NCBI GenBank assembly: GCA_027574665.1
Contig: CM050690.1
Coordinates: 37,663,165-37,727,164, forward strand
Direction of reading: 5' to 3'
Origin: Rhynochetos jubatus
Taxonomy: Eukaryota; Chordata; Aves; Eurypygiformes; Rhynochetidae
DNA length: 64,000 bases
Position numbers and translations under genes: made by a program. Of this stretch, positions 23,799 to 38,700 are shown in pieces. Position 1 is the first letter of the stretch; the number at the start of each line of letters is the position of its first letter. The notes under the pieces were generated by a model. It ran no database searches and was not told the origin of the DNA. It saw only the letters and a list, made by a program, of their open reading frames with translations.

Positions 23799-26700
23799 CT
23801 ATATATTAAAGAAAAGAAAACGAAACAAACAAAACCACAAACAAATGCAAAACAACAACAAAGATAAATCAGTACTGTGAAACATGTGGCCAGTCATTAC
23901 CCCAGCCTTGAGCTCCTGCAAAATGTTGAGCATCCTCAGCTCTCATTTACCTAAATGCGTCAATGTAAAATAATTTACGCACATCTGATCTTCTAGATAT
24001 GGAAAGCACATACCTTAACAAAATCTGCTACTGATTTATTGAAATTATATCTACCTTCCTGGCAATTCCAATCTGAAGTAGACACTAGATGTGGAAAATT
24101 CCACTGGAGGAATGACACCACAGCGTGGCAAGATATGTGTGCTCCTAAAAATGTTTCTAGGAGTACAGCTTTGCCATTACAGTGCAAAGCACATCTCATC
24201 AAATACTTCAGAAGCATTCTTTAGAATAAGAAGTTGGCACCAGAAACATGGCACCAAAACTCAAATCTCCTCACAGAATATGTAACTATTTAAAGCACTC
24301 ACAGTATTTATGAACTGTTAAAGTAACACACAGGATTCTTCACTGTGAATTATTCCACAATGAATTTTTTTTTTAAGTCATGAGGAAGTGCAATGAACTG
24401 AACAAAATCCAACACAAAAGAGGATGACAATAGACAAAAGCCTTTGGAATAGACATGAAAAAGACAAAAGAAGCAAACTAAGGGCTGTGCAGAGTCCAGA
24501 GGTTTCAGCAGAGAGCCTATATAAGCAAAGTCTGTAAAACTGCTGTTATCATTGTGGAGGCATTTACATGGGAAATCCTATTTCCTGAAGAAATGACACC
24601 AGAAATGTGTGATATGACCACAGGACAATTATTGTAATTTCTGAAGACAGATTCATATTTATACAGAGAAAATAAGTAGCAGGAATTAGCATTAATTAGG
24701 CCTCGACTGTATTTACTTAAGCTAAGTACAAATTCTCTTCTCTTATTGTTTTTTGCTGCCCAGCTTCTCTTTTGAGAAAAAGAGAAAAATTGTTCAAGCC
24801 ACAAAAAAGCCAAAGTAATAAATAAATAGTCTAACATGTTATTCACTTTCTGTTCTCATACTTTAAAATAAACAGTTCTCAAATTGACTCATTACAGAAT
24901 AAACAGTGTCCTAGGAAAAAAAAAAAAAAGATGCTCAGAGCAGATTTTATGTCAACTGCTCTGAGAATCAGGAATTTAGGTTATGGTTCTAACCTATGTA
25001 TCACGTAAACTATCACAGTATCACAGTATAAGAGTACAATTTTATTTTACAAAAATGACAAGAGAAGCTCCATTTTATTTATGCACCTGTTTGCTACATA
25101 TATTTCTAATTATTTGCCTGCTTGTTAATACTCACGTTATTGATGAAATCTTTTACTGAGGCTTTACTACATGATATTTCCTGAACAACATTCCAGTGTG
25201 AGACACCAGTGTAATTCTACATACTTATCAGATGGGTAGGGACAAAGTCACCAGTCACTCCTCCACAAACACACTGGCCAGGAGTACACACACTACTGCA
25301 ACGGCTACTCCTCCTGACGTGATGTTCTAGCAATGAAGTGTTAGCGTGACACACTGCAGCTACAAACACCCTCACTGATGCACAGTGAGAGCAGTGCAGG
25401 GTTTTCCATTTGCATGCTTCGGTTATGGTATGAGACAGAGGAACAGCATGCCAGAGGAATGACACATTCCCATTACCAAGGAAACCAGTCCAGCTTTGAA
25501 AGGAGGAGACGTAAAGATACTGGACATTTAGTCAAGGAAATAACTATGAAAGAAGCTGAGAAGCACAAAAAGCAAAGAGAAGGAATACGCCAAAGCACAC
25601 TACAGAAATCAAAGTAAAATATAAGACTTGTTAATCTCTGAATGAGAATGACAAGTTTACCACTTCACTTTTCATTGAGAAGAAAGGATGGGCCCATCTT
25701 CACTCTGATCATGTTGCACTTTTCCTATCTGCTTTTCACATAACTGAACCTGTATATCCTCAGGCTAAGAATTCTATCTGTCTCTCCACAGAAAGGGTCG
25801 AGAACACCCTAAATGCATCTGCAATGCAAATATAGTAAACACTAACTTCAGTGCTTTTTCTGCTTGTGTATGTTGAATCAAGTTCCTGAAAATAACTATA
25901 AAAGCATTTAGACCTCCAAAAAGCTTTATGGAGTCTACCCAGCCTCAGTTTCTAGCAGCGTGATTGCAAAATAACGTTAAAATGTAATGACAACATTATG
26001 CATAAATTCTTACTCCTGCTCCATTGAAGTCATTTCGGGGTCATTTGAGAGGCAGCTAGTTCTGGATACAAGGAAAAAGAGGTAGTAGTAAATATTACTT
26101 CTGATTTAATTTCTCTCTTTCGATAGGACATCAAATTTGGGGGATGTGGTAACTAACTGTAGTATCTCTGACGGCACAAACACACAAATGTTATTGATAG
26201 GAATGTAGCGAGCTTAGTGCCTGCAACACAGATTACTTTCAGTAATACATTTTCAAGCTATTGCTTAAAGTTGAGGAAGGGAAATGCACTACAGTGACTT
26301 CATACATCCAACAATAACAATAATCAGTGTTGCCTCATATGAATATTGTTTCCCTTTCACTTTCTATGCCGCAGCCTGCACTCTTTTAACCAAAAGAAGT
26401 AACAAGAAAGCAGCTTTCTTCCACAAAGTTTTCACTGTCATATGACTATAATGCATTTGAAAATGTTTGAGTAGAAGGGACAGAAGTTGCATCTCAAGGT
26501 TGGGTGGGCCTCTTCTGTTTAAGAAAATGCTCAGTTGGTATCAGATAACTATTTATGTGAATTTATTGCTTCTGAGGCAGTCTAACTGCTAGAATCAAAA
26601 AGCAGTAGCCAGTGTTTTGGGTATTTCTCTGTGGTGGTTTTAAAAGCTAATCATAGGGGAAACAGAGGAAAATATGCACTGCGAAAGAAGAAACATTAGA

Positions 26701-29700
26701 AAAAAATACCTGGGAGGGAGAAGTGGTAAGATGAAAAATTCTGCAGCAGAAGGAGACTGAAAAGAAACTTCAAAAACTGCGAAATTTGTTACAAAAAACA
26801 CAGAGAAAATGCTATACTTGAACCGACAGACACAGCTCCCTTGTCTGGAATCTTGCGTACAACATACATGTGAAAAAAGTACACTGGATACTTTCTAAGC
26901 TCTGGCCAGTGACACAAGGATCGTGTCCTACCAGTTAAGGATTTCGACAGTACTTTACATGCTGCCTCAGTATGTTACAGTCAAAGCACAGATTTACAAG
27001 TTTAAAGTGTCATCTGTTTTAAAGGTCATCAGCTGACACTGATTAATTAATTGACCATAGAAAATACAATATTATAAAGTATTAATCCATTGGTCCATCC
27101 AACCAACACTGGAAAAGCAGGAAGAGTTACCTACCTACCTTAACTGAAAGTGAGATACAACATCTATGCCTAACTTAATAAATTGTAAAAAACTATTTTT
27201 AAAACTAACTACCTCCTAAAACCTTCATGAATCATCTGACATAATGGCTGAAGGGTAGAAAATGTTTAATGGAGTAAAAAAATTGTTTCAAGTCCTCTCC
27301 ATGACTATAGAAACACCCATGAAAAAAAGATCAGAAATGGTTTTTTATAGTGTAAGGGTATGATTATTCCTTACTGAGACCCAACGGTACAAAAGCAGGC
27401 TGCTTATAGTGAGAGGGGAAGTCAATTCACAAACGTGGCAACTTACACAGTAATCGAAACTATGAGCTGATCGCAGTACCAAACATGTAACGTACTACTG
27501 CATTCAATCCATTCCTGTGAACCAAACAAATACAATGCCAGCATCGAGCGGAAAGCAATCTTACTTAGCTGTTTCTGAAGCTTCCCTCAGCTCCTCATCC
27601 AGTCTGCATGAGTAAAAGTTATTGATACAAAGAAACAAGCAGGCAGAGCGTAAGAGAGAAGCAGAGCAATAGCAGAGCAAAGAACAAGTACAGTACATGC
27701 TTCTAAAATAGGCACCCACTGTTACGCACTGACCCTAAAGCTCTTCCGTTCGGTATACCGTCCATCCTTGTGCTCAACCCACCTTTAATTTGTAACTCCT
27801 TATTTAGCTCATTTGGAGGCAGAAACATAAAAGCAGCAGGGATCTGAGGCATGCCCAGTGGACAGAGCTGGAAGCGTTCAGTTGCTGTATCAGACAGAAT
27901 TAAACTAGCTGCAGCCTGGGCCAAGTCAAGGACATTTACAGTTGAGTAAGTTTTTTTAGCAAGGGAAGCTGATCTCAACAGCTTGAAGGGGAAAGTAAGA
28001 TTCCACATCAGTGAAAGTCCTCTCTCATTCAGCTGTTGAGGTCACCTGCAGGTGAAGGGCTGTCACACAGATTCACTCAATTATGAGCAGCAGCATGGGC
28101 TAAAAAGCAAGTTTTACCTCATTCTTCTCTTAGTACACTTCTCTTCGTCATACCTTACCAGGTAAGAGTGGGTGAAGGAAGAGAAAAGATGTACAAGTTC
28201 ATACGATACACAGGCACACTGTACCCCACTTCAGCAAAAACTACCAACCAACCACACAACCCAAATCCTGGCGTAAGCCAGGTGGGCTGCCCCGTGACCA
28301 TATTTCTGTTTTTGCCAGTGGAGCAATTATGAAGCTGAGCGCTGAATTGTAATTTATTTTGCTGCAAGATTCTTTCTCTATTTGCAGTAGAAGGGACGCC
28401 ATCAGTTGAATGCTGCTCTTTTCCCTGTGGCATGGGAATAACCGCTCCCAATGCCTTGAATGCACACACCCACTAAATTTTTGGATTACAACATCTTGAA
28501 AGTGTTTGCCAGCAATGGGCACTTGTCAGCATCCATTGTATTTCTTCAGCAAAATCATGATATCTTATCTGGCTGCCGCTGACATGAAACAGGCAGTTCC
28601 CTAAAACTTCTTAAGCTCTAGGTCCTAAAGTTTCTTTGGTACTGATGCTGTGATGGTTTCACTTTTGGTCTGAGTTGTGAATGGACTTTCCAAACAGTTT
28701 TTGGGCTACAGGGAAGAAAACGCGTGTAACAGATGTGCATACTTCCTACACTCAGTGTAACAGTAGAAACAAAGAAAGACACCAAATTGTCAGGTGAAGG
28801 TCTGTATGAGAGAGAACAGTAAGAAAGTAAAATATTTACAGGAAAGAGGAAGGGAGGGAAGGAGGAAAAGAGTTTAGGGATGTTAAAATATCTGGGCATC
28901 TCTTTATCGGCTGACTGATGACCTCTGTGCTCTACATTCTTAGCACCCCTCCACCTCCAAAGTAGTTACAGCAAGCAAATAAATTTGAGTGAAAGTCCCT
29001 ATGATCCCTGATTTCAGGACTGTAATTTACTATTTTTATGAGCAGCAATGCAAGAACTAAGCTTCCCACTTCGTCCATGGAATTACACCATAATTTATCA
29101 GAGCAAACACCAGCCAAATGAAGGAAATTATGCTGCTTTCACAACCGCTGAGGAGTTTGAAAACTCCTGTCCGGGTTGAAGAGATCTATAGCAGCTCCAA
29201 AAGAAGTGTCCTTCATACCTAGTCACTGACAAACATAAAGAAAAGACAATCATACTTATGTATTTACTCATCAAAATATTTTCTAGTACCAAATGTTTGC
29301 CTGTTCAAAACCGAAGACATTTGATAAAAAGAATAATTAAAAAAGAATCATTCTTCAACAGCGTATCTTTTTAATAATGACCTACACGAAAACCACGAAT
29401 GATTTCTGAAGTTTTCAGTCTTGGTATATCATTTCAGTTTTTTGTTTTCAGGTCTGAAAAAAAAGCCAGTTGAGGTGACCAATTCAAATCAACTTACTAC
29501 ATTTTTTCCATAGATATCTTTCCTTTAGAAATATCTGTCTTTAAAAAAAAAAAACCCAAACTTTCCATATAAGAAGCAAGAACTGTCTGAAGGTCTGGGT
29601 TAAACCATGAAAATCAACAAGATTAGGAATGGTGAACATTTGGACTTTCAGTGGTTTTACACTGAACAGGCTATCTTTGAGTTATTACCTCTATATGACT

Positions 29701-32700
29701 AAAATTTACAACACTTACTTAAATAGTGGTAAAAGTTATGGAAAAATACAGCATAGGTGACACCTGTGGAAGGGTTAAACTTTTCTCCTGTTCTTCTTTT
29801 TGGGTTACAATTAGTAAGTGAACAGTCTGTTCCAATCTAGATTATATAGTCATTGGGTTGATGAAGAGACTCTGAGCCTGAAAAGTTTTTCTTCATTTTA
29901 CCAGCAGTATCATTTGGTCCTGTACCAAACTTCCTCCTTCTCAGAAACACTTGTTCCACTAAGAGTGTATTATTTATTGTGTTATGTGTTTTAACTACAC
30001 AGTGTTTTCTGCTTCCGAGTTTGACAGAAATTTTTGTGGAACAACACATTAGCATTTGTAACAGTACCACGAATGGGCATCCTGTTTTTCCTACTCTGAA
30101 ACACCATTATTAGTGAGTAGAAATAATTTTCAGTAGAAGAGTACATGCTTCCTGTTCATCACTTACTTGATAATACTGTCTGGTATGTGCACGTATTCCA
30201 TTGGAATCATTTCCCGAAGCTCCGACAACGTGCTGACGTACTGTATCTTACTGCTGAACTTCGAGCTGAAACACAAAACCAACACGGTAATTGACTTCCC
30301 CCCAAAATCTTTTATGATATATTAAAAAGAAAGGTGTGTACTTAATGCACTAAATAATTAAGCATTGTATTGTTCGTATTTCAGAGTTCAGCTAGCATGA
30401 GCATACTTGAGTTCTAGTGATGCTGAAATCAAGTCTAAACCTTTTGCTGTTCCTGGCTTAGGGTGTTGTATTTAGGACAACACTACAAATTGTAATGCCT
30501 ACATACTAGGCTATGCAATCAGTTTTACAGTTCAAAGGAGATGTATTAAAACTCTGAAAAGAATCAAATCCCCGACAGCATACTTACATGTAAAAAAGAG
30601 ATGGGAAGCATTCACTTATTGCTGTCATAAACTAGTAACAAGTGATTGTGATGAATTAGCATCTACATGTGACACTGATTCTCAATCAAAAATAATAAAC
30701 CTGAACTTCCTAGGTTTAGATGAGTACAGAATTGATTGTTTATGTATGTGTATTCTTACTGCAGGGTCTCATTATGAGGAAATACTTCCCATGTTTATTT
30801 CAGCTGTGCTATTTGATCCTTTATTGTGTTAGAGAAATGATTACTCAGAAGAAGGCTGATTTGTTCATTAAAAAAAGGCTATTCACTTGTCTAACCTGAA
30901 CTATTTGATACGTATCAGCCTGCGACACACCTATCTCTCATTTAACTGGCAGAGCAATTTTCCAGATTTAGCTCTGGTTGTGTTTAGATAGTATTTTAAC
31001 ATCAGCAACAATGATGAGTGCAGAGTGACCATAAATGTTCTTAAGTGTAGGCCATAAAAAAAAGAGAACACATTGTTCTATTTACTGCTGATTTGGGGGT
31101 ATAACCAGACAACATGAAGCCTCTGAAATAGCTTTGAGTAGACTGGTGCCCCTCACCCTACTATACATATATTCCTAATAAGGTAAAGCAAGACAACTGA
31201 AACAGGAATACATGAAGGTACTGTGAATAACCGTTTCAGCTCATCCATTTTAATTTGCCTCCGTACCAGATTAGCATCTCTAGGCACACACGCTGCAACA
31301 GGCCAAAGGCCGTGTTTTAAGACACATGAATCACAATTGTCCAGTCAATGCCATGATAACATACAGCTAATTCTTAGCATTTGATCCAAAATGTTAATCG
31401 CAGTATGCATCATCTGAATCGCAGCTAAAGTAACTTGGCAAGCTGCAAGCCAATCAGAAGCTTCTGAAGACTGGCAGCAGAACTAAAATAAAAAAAAAAA
31501 AAAATCTTTCAAGGGTCAACTTTTCCAGTTGAGGATTCTTCTGGGTCCGCTAATTCCACCACAGTGATTGATTTCTGAGTAATGGCTTTATGTGGGAATC
31601 CATGTATAGGCATCTCAAATACATGATTTAAATAAAAAATGCTTGTTTCTTTCAGACTTCAGGCAGACGTGCTGACAATAGCGGCAAACTTCCTATTATT
31701 TACATATTTCCACCAAATGCCAGATACCTTTCACAGACACTTGTTTTATCAGAAATCTAATTTCTTCCCTAACACAGTTAAGGTGATCTCTAGTGTGAAT
31801 ATTGGTTCCATAAAAAGTATCTTTGCAATCACTCATTCTTTCATCCTGTATATTCAGACAACTGTTCTGTGTTTGTCAGTCGAGTCCCAGACTCCACTGA
31901 ATGACCTTGACAGTTTGAGACAGAATTGACTGTAGCACACCCTCAGTGACTTGACTGTCCCTTGCCACTCTGTTGTCGTTCAGTTTCTTGATTCCTACTG
32001 TTTTGTTCCACATCTCAGATGAAATGGAATTAAAATTATGTTGCTCATGTTTAGCTAATCTCATTGAAATCTCTGCTTGCCTTGAGACCAATTCATTACT
32101 TACTCTAAAATCCCACTGTGCATGTCAGTGGCTTGGTGTACAGCTCGGGGCTAGCAAACTATGCTACAGCCACTGGCCTTCAATCTAATCAAGTTTCTAT
32201 CTCCTTATACTGCTTTTTACTGAATTGACTTCTGTCTTTTCATGCCTCCTGGAGTTTTTTTACTCAGCTTTCTCATAGTGCTCTTCTGTCCTCGGAAAGG
32301 ATTCAAAAAATCTCACATCATCTTCCACAGAAGTCACATTGGCCATGTGTCTGGGCCACATTTTTTCATCTTCTATATGCACTTCACTTTCTTCTTGCAC
32401 AGAGACTCAATCTACTTGGCTGAAATGGAGAATTTTAACTATTTCAACTATTTTTTAATAGTTTTAACTATTATGTCTAGTTTTGCACTGCTCATTTCCT
32501 TTGCCAAACTATTTAGAGCAAACCTTTCCTCCTGTCTGAGAATACAAAACCTCTGGTCACTGCTGCTCAGTGTGATCATTCTGAATAAATGACTAATGAA
32601 TCCAAACAGATATGGCATATGTGAATTTTAAAAATTTTACTGCCTACCTTTCCTCTGGGAGCAAATAGTATGCCAACAGAAATATCTCAGACACCAAATG

Positions 32701-35700
32701 CCAGTCAGTGAATCCCTATCATTACTGTTGATAATTCCAAGTATTGTCTGCCTCCTACTCTGATATTATTAATTGTCACGTTCTACTTGGTATTAAAGAC
32801 ACCGCATCTGAAAGATGCTGTGTTATGACACTCTGCCTCTCACACTTATGCAGTGATGGGAGAACTTGGGTACTTCCCTATTCCAATGTCACCTGTCAGG
32901 ACAGAGCACCCTGCAACAAACACCTCCAGTGTCCTCATCTGCAGGCTGGGGACAGACCTCTCTGAGGTCTGTCATGACTATGTTATTCTCTGTGTGGCTT
33001 CTGTTTTCTGATGCTTTTTCTGTTGCCTGAGCAACTTTTTCCTCACACCTGTCAGTCTGCCCTCCCTTATCTCAGGATTTCAACTGCTTACTTGCTCATC
33101 TTCTTCAGCAACTTGTAAGGTCTTCAGGGACTGTAACACTCCTTTGCTTTTTTACTAATCAAAACATTATTCTTGCTGGCATAAAACCTTTTTTTTTTTT
33201 TTTTTTAGACACGGGACTCCTATGTACTGAAACAGCTCAGGGTGCTGGCAGTCCTCTTGCATGAGCAGCCACTGATTTTTTTAAACCCAGAATTTCAGCT
33301 TAATCTTGCCCTCTAACCAGGCTTTGTTTAAATTAGGTGATTACCATTACGTGCAGACCACTATTCTATGTGCCTTTTAGATGGGCTTGGAACAAAGACA
33401 ATTTTAAGGGACTGAATTCCAAGTTTTGCATACACATAGAGGTTTACAGTACCATGCCTGTGATGTCTGCCACTAGATACTCATAAATCACAGGTTTCTC
33501 TTCCAGTTTAGGAAAGTCAGCTTCAACTGTGAAAATCCTTACATGACCTGTGAAATGAGTATGCTTCAGTGAAACATTAAGAGCCATGTCTGATGATTCA
33601 GGCTGCTTCTGTATTCTTAGGGAGATAGAAAATCACCTGTAAACACTACATACCTTATAAAAGGTCGTGTCACAGCCAGAATTGTCCTGATAAACCATGA
33701 TGGGTGAACAATTATAAATGATTTCAAATTCTTCCGTAGTCTAAGTAAAAAAAAAAAAAAAAAAAAGGATTCTTAAGAAAATCCAAACAACACACAGAGA
33801 GGTCATATGCAGTAAACACTGTCATACGGGGGAGTAATGGACAGTGTTTAAAATAATGGCTGTGGATCAGAAAAGAAAATACTGCTCACCGTCGATCGAT
33901 CATCTGGTAACATTTTTTCATCCAACCCAGTCCAGGCATCCTCCTTCTTGGCGTTGCTCCATTCAGGTAGACAATCATATAGTCTTCAGCTACCATCAGC
34001 TCTAAGGTACTGATTACATAGCTGACAGAAGTATAGAAGTGAGTACATACTTCACATCACCCACTTAAGCCCAAAGTAAATCAGTCTACCAGCAATAAAT
34101 AAAGGCAGACTAAGCAATTTATGACAAAGACAGTGTTTACTCCTTTAAAGCAACGCAAACGTTTAGCACGCGTCGCCCTGCTACCTGTAGGTGTATAACT
34201 GGAAAACCACAATCTTGTCACTATCTTCAGAAATATCTGGTTTCCTTACAAAGATACAGTTTCATAGAGAGTTTTCAAATCTCACAGATGACTTCACTTT
34301 TTCTTAAAAAGTGCAAGAAATCATGAGATTTTGCAAGGGAAAGCATGGCAGGACCTTGTGAAGTTCCAGGAACTTCTGAGACTAACTACTCAAACTTCTT
34401 TTCACTATTAATTGTCATGGTTGTTCAATGTAAGAATAATAAGGGTCAGGAGAAGATATTTGTCTATAATTTTTGTGATCTTTATACTGCTGCTACTGAG
34501 TCTGTGGCTGCCAACTACAAAACATTTTCAATCTCAAGGCTAATAAAACTTGTCCATCAACCTGCCTTCTGACAGGACAGAGCACTTCATGGCATTCTGT
34601 GAGCAAGCCACTCCAAACATTCATTACATTTCTCAGCTCAGCAATGATAGTTCAGAGAGTACAGAGCACTTGGGGCCAAACTCACCCTGCCTAGAAGAGC
34701 ACAGTACCCAGTCAAGTGAAAAGGTAACTTTAAATTCTTGTCTGGGACTATATCTGCAGATGGCTCTACTCAGTTTTAGTACCCCCTACCTTGCCTGGGA
34801 GTTGTTCATCCCAGGAATATTCAAATTTTTCTCACTATTATCCAGTCCCCAAGGTATGGCTATGTAAAAACTAAAGGGAAAAAAAAAAAAAAAGAGGAAA
34901 AAAAAAATCACACCTTAAAAACCTGAATGCCTGACTGGCTCACTACAAAAGGCAGCTTTATCCCTGAGCATAATGGTCCCTTTCATATGTGTATGGGAAT
35001 GACTCACAATCTAATCTGACTCTTAAATTCCTTAAAATGCAGTTTCTTTAAAAGACAAGTAGGTAATCTAGCTCTCACCACAGAGAGTGATATTTTACCT
35101 GGGTATAAAGAAGACGGCCGTTAACTGACCAGCTGCATGAATCTGATAAATTCCATCTAAATCACTACTCACTCAATGCTTTTCACTGCTCTCTTTCTCA
35201 CCTTGCAGTTGTGCATTCCTTGCTTTTGCCTGGCATTTGTAAAGGCTCGTGTCTAACACTGAAATATCAAAGCTAGGGATTATATGGACATTGAGACATA
35301 AATCTTAATTTAACTGAAGCTACCGATTATTTGACAGGTTACAAAATTAGCCCCTCATATAAAGCACAACATCTAGTGATTTAAAGGCATTTAAGCACCG
35401 AGACATACAGAAAAGTGTGTATAAGTACTTCTGAAAACACTACAAGCCCTACAGTTACAGATTTTTCAGACTGTCTCTGTTTCTGTATGTTTTCCTAGGT
35501 GCAAACGGACCTGTGAATATTATTTATAATCAACTATAATGAGAACAATCACACATACTTCTCATGAGGAATAATTATATATATCAGTTATTGGATATAT
35601 GGTAAATGGTTGCACCCCCTCTATTTCAATGCAATTAGTAGGGCTACAACTGAAAGGTGCAATCTGATTTTCCCTTTTCTTGTTGTCCTACAGAGGACCA

Positions 35701-38700
35701 AGATTCTATAAGCCTTAAAATAAGCTGAAGGTTCACAGCCAATCTGAAGTCTCTCTTACACTACCACTGCAGAAAAAGACAGTTACAAAATTGACTTTGG
35801 CGATGTCCCCAAACGATGTGGAAAAAGTGTCTGCAGAGAAAGCTTTTTCAAGCCTTAGAAGTCCATTTACCACCAGCTTTATCTATGAAAAAGGGTCTGG
35901 GTGAAGTAAAAGTACAACTATTTAATGTCAATCACTCTCAGTTTTATTCCTTACTTACAAAGTCAAAAAACACCATATTAAGTCTTACCCTCTAAAACAC
36001 TGGGCTGTGTAACTCAGTTACTGTAGATGACACGGGGGTCTTAGAGGCTCTACCAGACAAGCGCTAGCAGTTGGTCTGACCTGAAACTAAAGAACTCCAT
36101 CTTGTTTTTCACATGTAGATATTGAAGGCAATGGCTGTCAACACATTCATCTTCAAGGACTGGAGTTTTAAGGAGACTGGGTCTGTGCTCTTGGTGCCCT
36201 TGTAAGCTGCAAATGGTGAAGGCTAGGCCTCTGCTCACTTTAGAAATGACTTACTAGGCTTTAGCATGGAAAACACTGGAATAATTAATATTTTTTTTAA
36301 ACAGCTGTTAGCAGAAGTAGCTGGAGACACTTCAGGGGAGTGCTGCCTTCACAGTTTTGGCTGCCAAACCAAGTTGCTATTAGCAACAATGTTCCTGTGA
36401 TAAATGTGGGTTCATGTGGTCAAATTTGTGTCCTGCCTAACTGGTCCCTGACATTTATAACTGAATCAGAAGCAGCTGGAGTCAGAAAAAATATTTAGAG
36501 CTGTTTGTGGTAGCAACTGTCATTTATCCTGTATTTTTAAAACAAGTGTCACAAAATGGTCCTGTGACTCCTAAACAAAGTCACAGCATCTATTAAAAAC
36601 TATACACAATGATGCATCATGATAATACATAATAAACAAAGAACAGGGAAAACCACAGTCTGGTGGCCTAAGTCCCTGCCGACTGTTCTCAGCAAGGGCT
36701 GGAAATCACTCGTACTGTGATTCTAGGCCCAAAAAGCTGAAGATACTGCACTCCCTGATATTTAGGGAGATAATACAGTCAGATTTGGACCTGATAAATA
36801 CACCTTAATTTGGGAAGGTGAGTATGTAAATAATACCAAAATAATACTCCACTGACTAGTTTATCTAAAACTGCTTTTTTTTTATTGTCATTGAGATCAG
36901 TTCCCTTCTAATGTCCAAAATTACCTCTTAATTAAACACAGGTTATCTCTCACTACATAATTATAAGTACTAACTCAAAAGACTCTGTCACACTGCTCAC
37001 ATATCACTTACAGGAAAAGGTTTTCCATGACATAGTTGTAATCAGTTCGGCTGCTGTCTGGCAAGAAGCATGCTGCAAACACAATGATAGCATTCAGGCC
37101 ATCACCATAGTATCCTGCAGAAAAAAGGAAAAGGCATTTTTGTCTTCGTCAACGGCTCTTAACAAAATAAATTTAAAAAGAAATCTCAAAGTCCCAGACT
37201 AATATGATTAGTCTTCTTCAGTCTACTGCTGAAGAAGACCAAAAACGTACAAATACCAGTAAGTGATAAGGAAGTAGGATAGCCAGTTAAGTTTAATTCC
37301 TGAAAAACATACTTGGCACAACTGTAAGTAAACATTTTATAGAGACCAAAAAACTTTATTCTACTTTTTAAGTCATAAAATCTTACCTGAACTCCTAGTC
37401 CATTACATCTCTACAGCAATCACGTGCTGAATGCACAAGACTGAGGAACAGGGGCTAAAGTAAATATCCAACATTTGTTATCCTGCACCTTGTGAATGAT
37501 GTTTCACAGTCTCACAATCCAATCTCAGCTGGGGGTTCCAAAGTGTGTCAGGATATTACAATTGTGACTGTACCCCACTGTTCATTAAAAGCTCCTGGGG
37601 ATCAGTTAAATCCTTTGCTGCAAGTTTTGTATGAGATACTGCAGTTGTCCAATAGTAGCATTCTCCGAAACCCTGAACCATCCTTGGAGATAGCAACACA
37701 TTTCCAACAAAATTAAAGGATAATACCAGTACCTTCACAACACTTTCATAAGGAAATTTTAAGACTCTTACAGTGCTTTTGGATACTAGAGAGCAGTATC
37801 CAAGCCTAACTCAAATGCCCATCCACTTCTTGCACTGTAACCAGCCAACCAAAGCAAAATTCTCCATGCAAAGAGAGAGATAATACACAATCTGCATGTG
37901 CTAAGCAGGGAAGAGTGAAAGAGTAGTTTGTTTTCTCCTTTCTCACTCAACAAACACCTAAGCTGTGTCTCAGCTAGCTGAAATAAGGATGTTTATGACA
38001 AGGAAGTGATTCTTACATGGCTTTATAAAGATATTCAAAGAATCTAGACCCTCTGGAAATGGATGCTTCAAGGCAATTGCCCATGAAGTCTTTGATGCCA
38101 AGGAGAACCACAGCTGATTAATCTGTGGTTCTGATTAATACTGTCCTAGCTGTAAGGACATGCACAGAGATGCTCTGTGTTCAGGGCCCTCAGCTTTTCC
38201 TTAAATGACCAGAAAACACCACTGCTTTCCCAGTTACAAAAGTTCTTTGGGCATGACATGGCATGTCATAGCTCCAGCTCATGTTAGGATCCAGTAAACG
38301 TGAACAGCTTATCTATAGGTACAGGTATGTGTGATTGACTTCAGTGTACCAGTGAAGATGTAAAGGTCTAACTCAAAGAGCAGCATTGTATTTTCTAGCA
38401 AGGATGTAGACAGGGAGGTGGGGGAAAACTTCAGTCCTGTTCTCAGCATCTTTTAAGAGTTTAACATGAAGGAATATACCAGCCTTTCAAAAGAAACAAA
38501 AAGAACTTCACCTTCCACACTGACCACTTAATACTACTCTCATGTTTCCATCCTCTCATTAGACCCTCACATTTTCAAAGACAGTACTCAGTGTCACCTA
38601 TCCCACCCCAGCTTATCCTTCAGCTAAATAATTATGAAATAAAGCAGTATTTTCCCCCCTCAGCTTTAGAAATAGGCAGGGGATTTCCTTCCTTCTACAA

